NCBI RefSeq assembly: GCF_000278235.1
Contig: NZ_JH725037.1
Span: forward strand, 302,487 to 366,486
DNA from: Bartonella vinsonii subsp. arupensis OK-94-513
Lineage (GTDB): Bacteria; Pseudomonadota; Alphaproteobacteria; Rhizobiales; Rhizobiaceae
Reading direction: 5' to 3'
DNA: 64,000 bases
The position numbers were made by a program, and so were the translations under genes. Shown here piece by piece: positions 52,357-61,210 of the stretch (positions are counted from its first letter, which is position 1; each line of letters starts with the position of its first letter). Under the pieces are notes generated by a model. It had not been told where the DNA came from and did no database searches. It saw nothing but the letters and a program-made list of their open reading frames with translations.

Positions 52357-52911
52357 ATGATAATATTTATTGTTGGAAGAATGAAAAACTTCATATCTAA
52401 AAATCCAACTCTCGCTCAATATCCACTCAAAAAGGTTATCAAAAATGTCGTGTTGGCTCTTCTCTTTGCTTTCATGGCCATGCCTGTAACCGCTCAACAA
52501 TATAAAGTGGGAGACATAGAAATCCTTCATCCTTGGACACGCGCAACACCCAAAGGTATAAAAGTGAGCAGCGGTTATCTTTACATCATTAATCACAGCA
52601 ATACACCAGACCGCTTGATTTCCATTTCAACAAACGGAGTGCAAACAACAGAAATCCACTCCATGGTAGTTGTTAACGATATTATGAACATGGAAAAAAT
52701 GCACAATGGCATTGAAATTCCTGGAAATGGTGAAATCTCCCTTAAACCCGGTGGTAATCATATTATGTTCATGGGGCTTTCACAACCATTCAAGCCAGGT
52801 GACAAAATTAGTGCCAAATTGACATTTGAGAAAGCAGGCACAATGAATATTGACTTCTCTGTAAAAGCTCTGGGTGATAAATTACCTTCTAAATCAGATT
52901 CTACAGATTAA
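52357..52911 (+). CDS. Periplasmic copper chaperone PCu(A)C
   Basis: The protein has 184 residues from ATG 52357, which follows GGAGGG by 7 bases. A long N-terminal segment leads to a signal sequence (~29-46) that ends in a TAQQ-type cleavage region. The mature domain has a Cu(I) site pattern with His101, Met112, His135 and Met137, matching H-x10-M-x21/22-H-x-M of the family. Such proteins deliver copper to cytochrome c oxidase. No cox, Sco or TonB gene is nearby. A convergent terminator follows. Confidence 0.9.
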   Translation: MIIFIVGRMKNFISKNPTLAQYPLKKVIKNVVLALLFAFMAMPVTAQQYKVGDIEILHPWTRATPKGIKVSSGYLYIINHSNTPDRLISISTNGVQTTEIHSMVVVNDIMNMEKMHNGIEIPGNGEISLKPGGNHIMFMGLSQPFKPGDKISAKLTFEKAGTMNIDFSVKALGDKLPSKSDSTD

Positions 52912-52951
52912 GCTCTTCCATCGCTATTTATAATATATAATTCAATATAAT

Positions 52952-52995
52952 AAGGAGTGCAAAAATTTTCTTCGCACTCCTTAGTTATTTGTTTG
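52952..52995. terminator. Terminator between PCuAC and BON-LysM genes
   Basis: Perfect 9-bp arms AAGGAGTGC (52952-52960) and GCACTCCTT (52974-52982) enclose a 13-base loop. AGTTATTTGTTTGG follows on the plus strand. It lies between convergent genes and probably serves the upstream copper-chaperone gene first. Confidence 0.75.
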
Positions 52996-53030
52996 GCAAT
53001 AATAAATAAAAACTCAATTATCTCTCTGAA

Positions 53031-53486
53031 TTAAACATGATCAACTTCAGGAATACGCAAAACTTGTCCAGGATAAATTTTATCGGGAGATTTTAGCATT
53101 GGCTTATTGGCTTCAAAAATGAATGTGTTCTTATCACCTTGCCCTTTTCCATAAACTTCTTCGGCAATTTTCCAAAGGTTATCACCAGATTTAACCTCAT
53201 AAAATCGAGAAACTTTTTTGAACACACTCTCTGAAATCTTCAATTGGTCAATATCAACAGAAGAGATACCCTGCGAATTTCCTACAACTAAAAGTACCTT
53301 TTCAAGAGTTTCTCTATCTGGAACCTCCCCACTTAAAATAGCTTTACCATTTTCCACCCGAATATTCACTTTTTCTGCATGGAGTCGAAAATTATCAAAT
53401 ACAGTTTTAAAATCTTTCTCTTCTGGCTCACGATCCCCAATACCAAGTTTTTCGCCAACTGTTTTAATAAAATGAAACAATCCCAT
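53031..53486 (-). CDS. BON-LysM domain protein (Kbp/YgaU-like)
   Basis: The protein has 151 residues from ATG 53486, preceded by AGGAGG. The open frame upstream to 53537 is not needed. A BON domain spans ~25-85 (NIRVENGKAILSGEVPDRE) and a LysM domain ~95-147 (YEVKSGDNLWKIAEEVYG and a final YPGQVLRIPE). E. coli Kbp, with the same layout, is a cytoplasmic K+-binding protein, but a peptidoglycan role is also possible. No signal peptide is visible. It is divergent from batR across 411 bp. Confidence 0.88.
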   Translation of the reverse strand: MGLFHFIKTVGEKLGIGDREPEEKDFKTVFDNFRLHAEKVNIRVENGKAILSGEVPDRETLEKVLLVVGNSQGISSVDIDQLKISESVFKKVSRFYEVKSGDNLWKIAEEVYGKGQGDKNTFIFEANKPMLKSPDKIYPGQVLRIPEVDHV

Positions 53487-53897
53487 TATAGCCTCCTTTC
53501 GTGCAGTGGAAGCAAATTTTTTCGTATATGTCACCACACTTCATTGATCTTTGCTCTTAAATAAAACAGATAGGCGTGTTTTCTAAACTTCAACAATCAA
53601 AATAAATTTGTCTAATTATGGGACAATCAACACAATAAACGTTGATAAAATGGGGCAAAGATAACAATAAACTTTGATAAAAAATGCCTCCATAAAAATT
53701 TTCTCTCAAGCAAAGGGATCTTAACGCACACAAAAGCATTATAAAATTGCAAAGATAAACAAGCTTTTACCGTAAAAATGAAAGGGTTTTTACTCTGTTA
53801 TAATTTGTACCATATTTGTTTTGCAAAAAAAATGTGAACTCCCATATAAATAGCGTGGGTAGTTTGCTATCATAGCAATAGAAAGGTCTAAGAAGCC
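53487..53897. other. Divergent intergenic region upstream of batR
   Basis: About 411 bp between the BON-LysM gene and batR. It contains the 32-bp tandem repeat described separately. In many rhizobia pckA borders chvI here; no remnant is visible. Confidence 0.5.
53618..53681. repeat. Two-copy 32-bp tandem direct repeat upstream of batR
   Basis: Copy 1 (53618-53649) and copy 2 (53650-53681) begin ATGGG and end TTGATAAA. They agree at 26 of 32 positions by my own comparison. The best-conserved block is ACAATAAAC-x-TTGATAAA. The period is close to three helical turns, as expected of adjacent binding sites. It lies ~217 bp upstream of batR. Confidence 0.8.
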
Positions 53898-54620
53898 ATG
53901 AAAGATACACCAACAGTCACGCAAACGATTGTACTTGTTGATGATGACCGCAATATTTTGACATCTTTATCTTTTGCGCTTGAGACAGAAGGCTATCGGG
54001 TTGAAAGCTATACAGATGGAGCATCTGCACTCAAAGGCCTCACACTCCATCCTCCGCATTTAGCTATTTTTGATATTAAAATGCCCCGAATGGATGGAAT
54101 GGAACTTTTGCGTCGATTGCGTCAAAAATCTGATATTCCAGTTATTTTTCTTACCTCTAAAGATGATGAAATTGATGAACTCTTTGGTCTCAAAATGGGA
54201 GCTGATGATTTTATTACAAAGCCTTTCTCTCAACGTCTTCTCATTGAGCGTGTGAAAGCTATTCTGCGTCGTTCTAATGCGCGTAACCAGCCGCTTGCAA
54301 CAGGAACTTCTCCTACCTCTTCTCTTAAACGTGGAGATCTCGTGATGGATCAAGAACGTCATACCTGTACATGGAAAGATAAACCTGTTATACTTACCGT
54401 TACAGAATTTTTGATTCTACAAACTTTAGCACAAAGACCAGGCGTTGTGAAAAGTCGTGATGCTTTGATGGATGCTGCCTATAGCGATCAAGTCTATGTA
54501 GATGACCGTACCATTGATAGTCATATTAAACGTCTGCGTAAAAAGTTTAAACAAGTGGATGATGATTTTGCAATGATTGAAACACTTTATGGTGTAGGCT
54601 ATCGTTTCCACGAGGTGTAA
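53898..54620 (+). CDS. batR: Response regulator BatR (ChvI-like)
   Basis: The protein has 240 residues. A receiver domain (~10-125) has acidic residues D15-D17, phospho-acceptor Asp59 (in FDIKMP), Thr86 and Lys108 (TKPF). A winged-helix OmpR-type DNA-binding domain (~145-238) follows, ending in [10 protein letters not shown]. It is the Bartonella counterpart of ChvI, ExoS/ChvI and BvrR. In Bartonella BatR activates the VirB/D4 secretion system and its effectors at host pH. The kinase gene batS follows 39 bp downstream. The regulator itself is intact. Confidence 0.95.
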   Translation: MKDTPTVTQTIVLVDDDRNILTSLSFALETEGYRVESYTDGASALKGLTLHPPHLAIFDIKMPRMDGMELLRRLRQKSDIPVIFLTSKDDEIDELFGLKMGADDFITKPFSQRLLIERVKAILRRSNARNQPLATGTSPTSSLKRGDLVMDQERHTCTWKDKPVILTVTEFLILQTLAQRPGVVKSRDALMDAAYSDQVYVDDRTIDSHIKRLRKKFKQVDDDFAMIETLYGVGYRFHEV

Positions 54621-54659
54621 AACTGTTTTGTTGGAATAGCTTGAACGACAACCAAATCA

Positions 54660-56443
54660 ATGAAAAAAAATACTCAACTGGAGACTCTGCAAAAAACGAT
54701 ATCAAGTGGTATCCCTTCAGCGCTATTTTCTTTATTTTCCTATTCGCATTTTCGGATACGGCGTCTTCTCGGACAATTGCTGTTTTCTAGTCTTACACGC
54801 CGCATTGTTATCTTAAATATTGCTGCTCTTGGCGTTTTGGTGACAGGCATTTTATACTTTAATCAATTTCGCGATGGTTTGATTGAAGCGACAATCAAAA
54901 GTCTAAGCATCCAAGGAAAAATTATTGCTGGAGCCATTGCCGCTTCCGCAACGGTAGATCCAAATTCTATTCTGATTGATCCTCAAAAACTTCTAGAATT
55001 ACACGCTGGAGAAAGCGTTACACCCGCACCTCAATCAACTGATTCTTGGGATTTCCCCATTAATCCCGAACAAGTTGCCCCCTTTTACGACGCCTCATTA
55101 AACCTAAAACAACAAGAGCACGTATCTATGATCGTGATGCTACTTTACTTCTTGATTCGCGCGTTCTTTATTCTAGTGGTGAAGTTTTTAGCTATGATTT
55201 ACCTCCACTTAAAACGAAACAAAATATATGGGAACATCTCACTTCATGGTTTTCAAATGCATTTTATGGCCGTGGTATTACACTTGATAAAGAGCAATCA
55301 AAAAACCGTAATATGGTCTATCCAGAAGTATACAAAGCATTAAATGGATCTGTTGCTACTGCCAAACGACGCAACCGGCAAGGTCAATTAATTGTTTCTG
55401 TTGCCGTTCCTGTTCAACGTTATCGTGCAGTGGTGGGAGCACTTCTTCTTTCAACGACCGGTTCAGATATTGACAACATTGTAAAAGGCGAAAGACTCGT
55501 CATTTTTAAGGTCTTTGCCGTTGTAAGCAGCGTGCTTTTAGTACTTTCTCTCTTTTTAGCCCATACAATTGCCCATCCACTCAGCAAATTATCTGCCTCT
55601 GCCAACCGTGTGCGCAATGGCAATAATAAGCGCGTAGAAATTCCTGATTTTTCAATGCGTGAAGATGAAATTGGTCACCTTTCGACCTCTATTCGTGATA
55701 TGACCAATGCTCTTTATATGCGTATTGAAGCCATTGAACGTTTTGCTGCTGACGTAAGCCATGAATTAAAAAACCCACTTACCTCACTACGAAGTGCCGT
55801 AGAAACGCTTCCACTGGCTAAAAATGAAGAAGCACAGGAACAATTGTTAGAAATTATTCAACATGATGTGCGGCGTCTTGATCGTTTGATTACGGATATT
55901 TCTGACGCCTCGCGGCTAGATGCAGAGCTTGCTCGTGAAACCGCACAGATAGTTGATATGACATCACTTTTGGAAAGTCTTGTTCATGCTGTCCAAGAAG
56001 TATACCGGAATACACAAACCATTGATGTAAGCCTTAATATTATCCCACGTCCTCATGGAAAAGCCTATCTTGTTTTGGGTCACGAACTTCGTTTAGGACA
56101 AGTAATTTCCAATCTTATTGAAAACGCACGTTCCTTTATTCCCCATGATAATGGTAAAATTTGTATAACGATGAAAAGTCATGCTTCGACTCTCATTTTA
56201 ACCATTGAAGATAATGGCCCCGGTATTCGTTCAGAGAATATTGAACGTATTTTTGAACGTTTCTATACGGATCGACCAAACGAAGATGCTTTTGGACAAA
56301 ATTCAGGACTCGGTCTTTCTATTAGTCGGCAAATTATTGAAGCTCATAATGGGACAATTTCGGCTGAAAATGTTGTTGACCCTGAATTGGGAAAGAGTAA
56401 AACTGGTGCTCGTTTTATCATTATGCTTCCCTTCGCTAAATAA
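54660..56443 (+). pseudogene. batS: Frameshifted sensor kinase BatS (ChvG-like)
   Basis: Two overlapping frames together make one ChvG-type kinase. The first frame (54660-55343) gives a membrane segment at ~48-68 and a normal periplasmic start up to residue ~141, then turns to unrelated sequence. The true continuation is in the other frame from 55079: an RRLIKP-type stretch, then YDRDATLLLDSRVLY, YDLPP, a second membrane segment and HAMP. The H box SHELKNPL follows (His codon 55760-55762), then N box NLIENARSF, DNGPGI and GLGLSI. Adding one C to the five-C run at 55078-55082 restores a 594-residue protein. No other defect is seen. Causes may be sequencing error, recent inactivation or slippage. 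Confidence 0.88.
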
Positions 56444-56465
56444 TCTTCTATCCAAAGAAAAAAGT

Positions 56466-56930
56466 ATGAAAACAAAAAAAGAACTACTGCACGCAAATTG
56501 TCTGCAATTGGGAGGCAAGGGACTGTTGATTATAGGTCCGTCTGGATCAGGAAAATCAACCCTTACCCTTTCCTTGCTCGACCGTGCTGAATGGTCAAAA
56601 CGTGAAGCAAAACTTATCAGTGATGATTATACAATTCTCCATGTGGAGAATGGAAAACTTTATGGATATACTCCAGAAGGTTTGCAAGGCGGTATTGAAA
56701 TCCGCGGTGTTGGTCTTTACACAATAGAGTTTGAAAAACAAACGGTCATCGATTGCGTTATTCGCCTCGGACCTGAATATGAACGCTTTTCTACAAATCA
56801 AACTTTTCAATTTGCAGATCTCCATATTCCTCTTTTAAAACTCCCTAGCCTTCATGAAGCCGATTGTACAGCCATTTGCCAAGCTATTGAAGCATTCTTT
56901 TTTAGAAAAATATGGTATAAATCTGTCTAA
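56466..56930 (+). CDS. hprK: HPr kinase/phosphorylase, short alphaproteobacterial form
   Basis: The protein has 154 residues from ATG 56466; the upstream open frame overlaps batS. It lacks the N-terminal domain of Gram-positive HprK, normal for alphaproteobacteria. Walker A GPSGSGKST is at 24-32, the SDD motif at 52-54, and the HprK signature GLQGGIEIRGVG at 72-83. It phosphorylates and dephosphorylates Ser55 of HPr, which is encoded downstream. It lies 22 bp after batS, and the chvG-hprK-EIIA-HPr order is conserved in rhizobia. Confidence 0.93.
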   Translation: MKTKKELLHANCLQLGGKGLLIIGPSGSGKSTLTLSLLDRAEWSKREAKLISDDYTILHVENGKLYGYTPEGLQGGIEIRGVGLYTIEFEKQTVIDCVIRLGPEYERFSTNQTFQFADLHIPLLKLPSLHEADCTAICQAIEAFFFRKIWYKSV

Positions 56931-57061
56931 TTTTTTACAAATATAAAAAAATATTATTTTTGCCTTTTTTTTGCAAATTTTTCTTGGCAGCAAGATAAGG
57001 CCTTGTAAAATACCTTTTCCACCAATATGGTTGGACTTTAAATTAACAGGAGTTTGTGTAA

Positions 57062-57451
57062 ATGATTGGACTCGTGCTTGTAACGCACGGTGAGCTGGCT
57101 GTCGAATTTCTACATGCAGTGGAACATGTCGTTGGAACGCAAGAGAAATTCGCAACAATATGCGTCTATCCTGATGATGACATAGATCAGCGCCGTGGTG
57201 ATATTATAGCCGCAGTTTCCTCTACAGATACAAACCATGGCGTTATTATATTAACAGATGTGTTCGGTGGAACACCTTCAAATATGGCTATTTCTGTTAT
57301 TGAAAAAGGACGCGTCGAAATGATCGCGGGTGTTAATTTACCCATGCTCATTAAACTCATTTCTATTCGGCAATGTCCTGATATTTCATTATCAGAAGCT
57401 TTAAAAATAGCGCAAGAAGCGGGGCGTAAATATATTAATGTACCAGTATGA
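57062..57451 (+). CDS. PTS EIIA component, mannose (ManX) family
   Basis: The protein has 129 residues and is a free-standing EIIA-Man domain. The active-site His9 lies in VLVTHGELA, and a TDVFGGTPSN motif near 67-76 is conserved. It accepts phosphate from HPr-His24. No EIIB or EIIC is present, so it is probably regulatory rather than part of sugar transport. ATG 57062 follows AACAGGAG, 131 bp after hprK; HPr follows 26 bp downstream. Confidence 0.93.
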   Translation: MIGLVLVTHGELAVEFLHAVEHVVGTQEKFATICVYPDDDIDQRRGDIIAAVSSTDTNHGVIILTDVFGGTPSNMAISVIEKGRVEMIAGVNLPMLIKLISIRQCPDISLSEALKIAQEAGRKYINVPV

Positions 57452-57477
57452 TTTTATATAGCGGATAATTAACACTG

Positions 57478-57774
57478 ATGCTTTCCAAAGACCCTCTCCC
57501 ATCTAAACTAAGTCGTCATTTTAATATTTGTAATAAACGTGGGTTGCATGCACGTGCTTCTGCAAAATTCGTCCAAACTGTTGACAATTTCAATGCCACG
57601 GTTGAAGTTGAAAAAGATGGAAAAATTGTTGGTGGTTCATCAATTATGGGACTTATGATGTTAGCAGCCTCATCCGGTTGCAATCTTACCATTCGTGTTT
57701 CAGGACCAGAAGCAACCGACGCTCTTGATGCTCTTGAGAAACTTATCAATAATAAATTTGGGGAAGAGAATTAA
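57478..57774 (+). CDS. ptsH: Phosphocarrier protein HPr
   Basis: The protein has 98 residues, with ~12 extra N-terminal residues compared with enteric HPr. His24 in NKRGLHARASAKF is the EI phosphorylation site. Ser55 in GGSSIMGLM is the HprK site. EI (ptsP/ptsI) is not in the window. The last gene of the hprK-EIIA-ptsH set; in many rhizobia ahcY follows, but here 621 bp of empty DNA does. Confidence 0.95.
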   Translation: MLSKDPLPSKLSRHFNICNKRGLHARASAKFVQTVDNFNATVEVEKDGKIVGGSSIMGLMMLAASSGCNLTIRVSGPEATDALDALEKLINNKFGEEN

Positions 57775-58395
57775 AGTTTCTCATCCAAAAGACGTAGGTC
57801 ATACTCGGAATAAGGAAAAACGGCTTTCCGTTATTATTATAGCCGACTTTCTTGTTGTCTTTCAAAATACCAAGATTTATATTCGTTGCGGTGTTGTGAT
57901 TATCATAGGTGTAAATGCTTGTAGCACCCCTGTCGAGCGCAGTATTTTCGTTTGCTTTCTTTCTCAGAACTCTTTGAATCATTTGAGTGTTTATTGCGTC
58001 TTATAGCTGTTCCACTTAACATGTATACTTAAATATTTACAGAAAACGGAAATATTCATCTTGTGCTGGATATTAACTTTTAAGCTACGTTAGATAAATG
58101 TGAAAATGAGCTTTAGAAATCTATCAATTTTCCACTCTTAGGCTTTATTTTTAGTGTTTTATAATGAAAGTATAAGCTCTCTTCTACTACACATATCTTT
58201 TTGATAAGATTTATACAAATACGGCTTTTGTTGGAATCATCATAACCATTTTCTTAAGATAAATAGGCATTATGATTGTAAACATTTTTTAGCCATTCTT
58301 TTTTTACACCATTATCTTATCCTTAATAGTACATACTTCACTCTTGTTATCTGCCATTGTATTTACGGTGGCGTTTTTTACTGTAAGGAGATATC
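57775..58395. other. Intergenic stretch after ptsH
   Basis: About 621 bp with no credible gene. A weak hairpin AACGG-CTTT-CCGTT at 57819-57832 is followed by ATTATTAT and may end the ptsH transcript. The right edge should contain the thpR promoter. Confidence 0.45.
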
Positions 58396-58947
58396 ATGCA
58401 ACGTCTGTTTAGTGCTCTCCAGATTCCTCAACAAACGACAGAAGCTCTCATATCACTGCAAAATGGCTTGCCAAATGCGCAGTGGATTAATCCGCAAAAC
58501 TTTCATATCACTTTGTCTTTTTTTGGCGAAGTTGAGAGCTCCGTAGCAAACGCGCTTATTCGTGCCTTTGATACAATAAAGCTTCCTCCTTTTGTGCTAC
58601 AACCAAGGGGTTTTGAAATTTTTGGTTCAGAAAATGCTCCACATTCTCTTGTTGTTCGTATTGAGCCTTGTGAAACTCTCAACCTTTTACACGAAAAAAT
58701 GCAATGCATTCGGAGCAATTTGAGTTTAAAACCTGATGAAAAACAATTTATACCGCATATTACTCTTGCACGATTGCTCGATATTAAACCTGAAGCTCTT
58801 CCTTCTTATTTGTCTTCTCGCAGTGATTTCTCGTTTTCACCTTTTGAGGTTAATCATTTTGTTTTATTATTATCGCCATCTCCCTCGAGCGATGATCCTT
58901 ATATTGTAAAAAAAGCTGGATACTTAGAGGATAAAAGGGTGTTTTAA
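58396..58947 (+). CDS. thpR: RNA 2',3'-cyclic phosphodiesterase (ThpR/LigT family)
   Basis: The protein has 183 residues with two H-x-T motifs of the 2H phosphoesterase fold: His37-x-Thr39 in NFHITLSFFGE and His121-x-Thr123 in IPHITLARL. The family opens 2',3'-cyclic phosphates and can ligate tRNA halves in vitro. ATG 58396 follows TAAGGAG. The palindrome AAAGGGTGTT-AACACCCTTT overlaps its stop (58934-58955) and could act in termination, although no T run follows. Confidence 0.93.
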   Translation: MQRLFSALQIPQQTTEALISLQNGLPNAQWINPQNFHITLSFFGEVESSVANALIRAFDTIKLPPFVLQPRGFEIFGSENAPHSLVVRIEPCETLNLLHEKMQCIRSNLSLKPDEKQFIPHITLARLLDIKPEALPSYLSSRSDFSFSPFEVNHFVLLLSPSPSSDDPYIVKKAGYLEDKRVF

Positions 58948-59045
58948 CACCCTTTAGAGCTCTCTTTGATAAAATTATGTTATGAATATGGATAACTACA
59001 CGTAAGAGCATATTCTTGCACCGAAGATATTACTGCTGATGTGTT

Positions 59046-59708
59046 TTAAGCTGAATCAGGCTCCACAGAGATTTCTTTTGCTCCTCCTTTGGCTACACCC
59101 ACTATAGCCGGACGCAGAACACGCTCACCAATAATATAACCAGCCTGAACAACTTGCTGCACAGTGTTATCTGGAACATCAGAGTTAGGAATTTCAAACA
59201 TCGCTTGGTGAAAGTGAGGATCAAATTTTTGCCCCTCTGGATGAATTTTCTGTACCCCATGACGTTCTAACGCTGCCATCATTGCCCGCTCAGTCATTTC
59301 TACGCCCTCCGCTAATGTCTTCAAACCCGCGTCATTCTCCTTTGCTCCTTCTGGAATAGCCTCCAAAGCACGATTGAGGTTATCAGAAACGGATAACATA
59401 TCACGTGCAAAACTAGCAATTGAATAAGCCTTCGCATCCGCTATATCACGTGCAGTACGACGTCGAAGGTTTTCCATATCTGCAGCAAGACGCAAAATCT
59501 GATCTTTCAGCTCTTTATTTTCGCCCTGTAAAGCAGCCAATGGATCGGCAAACTCATTTCCTTCCTCTTCAACCTCCGCACGAGCCTCTGCTTCACGCGT
59601 TTTTAAAAACGCATCAGCTGCTTGTTTAAGTGCATCGCGATCAGCTGGATTTTTCAAATCGCAATTTTTAGATGAAGCGTCAGTAAATTTGTTTTTTTCA
59701 TCAGACAT
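59046..59708 (-). CDS. grpE: Nucleotide exchange factor GrpE
   Basis: The protein has 220 residues. The N-terminus (~1-60) is polar and acidic. A long coiled coil spans ~60-115 ([20 protein letters not shown]). The C-terminal beta domain carries [19 protein letters not shown] and ends in [20 protein letters not shown]; both are cited only in part. It releases ADP from DnaK. It follows hrcA on the same strand by 124 bp; the heat-shock pair hrcA-grpE is common. dnaK and dnaJ are ~8 kb away rather than adjacent. Confidence 0.96.
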   Translation of the reverse strand: MSDEKNKFTDASSKNCDLKNPADRDALKQAADAFLKTREAEARAEVEEEGNEFADPLAALQGENKELKDQILRLAADMENLRRRTARDIADAKAYSIASFARDMLSVSDNLNRALEAIPEGAKENDAGLKTLAEGVEMTERAMMAALERHGVQKIHPEGQKFDPHFHQAMFEIPNSDVPDNTVQQVVQAGYIIGERVLRPAIVGVAKGGAKEISVEPDSA

Positions 59709-59832
59709 AAAAATTCCATTCCTTCATAAGATTTCTTATTCTCGATATCGAAATTTTACAGACAAAAATCAAGGGGTATTTACATATCTTAAAGAGAATA
59801 AGCATTTATAATACAAATATTCCCCTAATTGT

Positions 59833-60903
59833 TTAACGTAACAGTTGTGAGACAAGTTGAGCTGTATAATCGACCATGGGCACGATCCTTGCATAATTAA
59901 GCCGCGTAGGTCCAATAACGCCTACAGCGCCAATGACTCTTTGTTTTGAATCACGATAAGGTGCCACCACCAAAGAAGAACCAGAAAGCGAAAACAACTT
60001 ATTTTCTGAACCAATAAAAATACGAACCCCCGAACCTTCATCCGTTAAATCAAGTAGTTGTGCCATACTTTCACGCGTTTCAAGGTCATCAAACAGATGA
60101 CGTAACCGCTCTAAATCTTCTTCGGCCTTCACATCTTCAAGCAGATTGCTACGCCCACGAACAATGAGATGTATTTTATGATCAGCATCTTCCCCTCCCC
60201 ACAACGCTAACCCCGTTTCAACAAGATGATGAGACAAATGATCGAGCGCAGCTCGTGTTTCTGAACATAAACGGGCAATTTCTTCTTTAGCTTCTCTCAA
60301 TGTGAGCCCTTGAATATGCGCATTGAGAAAATTCGTTGCTTCTGTTAATTGTGCATGAGTAACCCCTTCTGGTAAATGAACAATACGATTTTCAACTTCA
60401 CCTTGTTGAGTCACTAAAACAGCAAGAGCATGCTCTCCATCAAGACGCACAAATTCAATATGCTTCAATGTCCCTTCATATTTTGTTGCTAAAACGAGCC
60501 CTGCCCCACGTGAGAGATCTGAAAGAACACGGCTCGCTTGGACAAGAAAATGTTCAACGGATTGCGCATGACCAGCCTCCTTAACTTGCATTTCAATACT
60601 CTCGCGCTCCTCGTTTGGCAAATCACCTGCTTCCATGAACGCATCAACAAAAAATCGTAATCCTGATTGTGTTGGCATTCGCCCTGCAGAAATATGAGGT
60701 GCATAAATCAAACCAAGATGTTCAAGATCACTCATCACATTGCGAATCGTTGCAGGAGATAATGTTTGTCGCAAAAGCCGTGAAAGATTTCGTGACCCTA
60801 CAGGTTCACCGTCATTAAGATAGGCTTCGACAATATGGCGAAAGATATCACGCGAACGCTCATCAAGATATTTTAGTTCATCATCAATAGGTTTGTGCTT
60901 CAT
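59833..60903 (-). CDS. hrcA: Heat-inducible transcription repressor HrcA
   Basis: The protein has 356 residues from ATG 60903; a GTG at 60906 would add one residue. An N-terminal winged-helix domain (~1-75) with PVGSRNLSRLL and TIRNVMSDLEHLGLI is followed by a long GAF-like dimerisation domain. HrcA represses chaperone genes by binding CIRCE (TTAGCACTC-n9-GAGTGCTAA). No good CIRCE is visible before hrcA, grpE, dnaK or hsp20 here, so its target is probably groESL elsewhere. Confidence 0.96.
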   Translation of the reverse strand: MKHKPIDDELKYLDERSRDIFRHIVEAYLNDGEPVGSRNLSRLLRQTLSPATIRNVMSDLEHLGLIYAPHISAGRMPTQSGLRFFVDAFMEAGDLPNEERESIEMQVKEAGHAQSVEHFLVQASRVLSDLSRGAGLVLATKYEGTLKHIEFVRLDGEHALAVLVTQQGEVENRIVHLPEGVTHAQLTEATNFLNAHIQGLTLREAKEEIARLCSETRAALDHLSHHLVETGLALWGGEDADHKIHLIVRGRSNLLEDVKAEEDLERLRHLFDDLETRESMAQLLDLTDEGSGVRIFIGSENKLFSLSGSSLVVAPYRDSKQRVIGAVGVIGPTRLNYARIVPMVDYTAQLVSQLLR

Positions 60904-61210
60904 CACAATTTTTCACTACTTTAAAAACACTTCTTTCTTATATAAGTTTTACTAAGTTTTGGTCAAATAGTCCAAAGTAGTGCAAAAGCATATTATATAT
61001 TTTACCATAAAAAAATGCTATCATCAAAAAAAGGGACCTACTATATAGCTTTTCAATTATTGTCCACTCAAAATACAAAAGATTTCCTTTGAATAAACTA
61101 TCAATGAATATACAAGAACATATCGCGTAAAATCCGGAAAAACTCGCATATATGAGTGTTTAAGCTGATTTTTAGCGTAACATATCCCCTTTATTTCTGG
61201 AGAAATGTCT

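Noticed and set aside
55077-55085. Programmed -1 frameshifting as an explanation for batS
   Set aside because: The sequence GCC-CCC-TTT does not fit the X-XXY-YYZ slippery pattern (the second set would be C-T-T). A plain one-base deletion is simpler, though transcript slippage on C5 is not excluded.
56205-56465. Long upstream extension of HprK
   Set aside because: This part is the batS 3' coding region read in another frame. The P-loop domain starts normally from ATG 56466.
58934-58955. Palindrome over the thpR stop as a standard terminator
   Set aside because: The arms are good but there is no T run and the loop is minimal; noted only in the thpR entry.
61137-61162. CIRCE-like dyad (AACTC-n8-GAGTGTTTA) near rdgB/hrcA
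   Set aside because: The spacer is 8 rather than 9 bases, the left arm matches at only about 5 of 9 positions and the right at 7. It is too weak to call an HrcA site.
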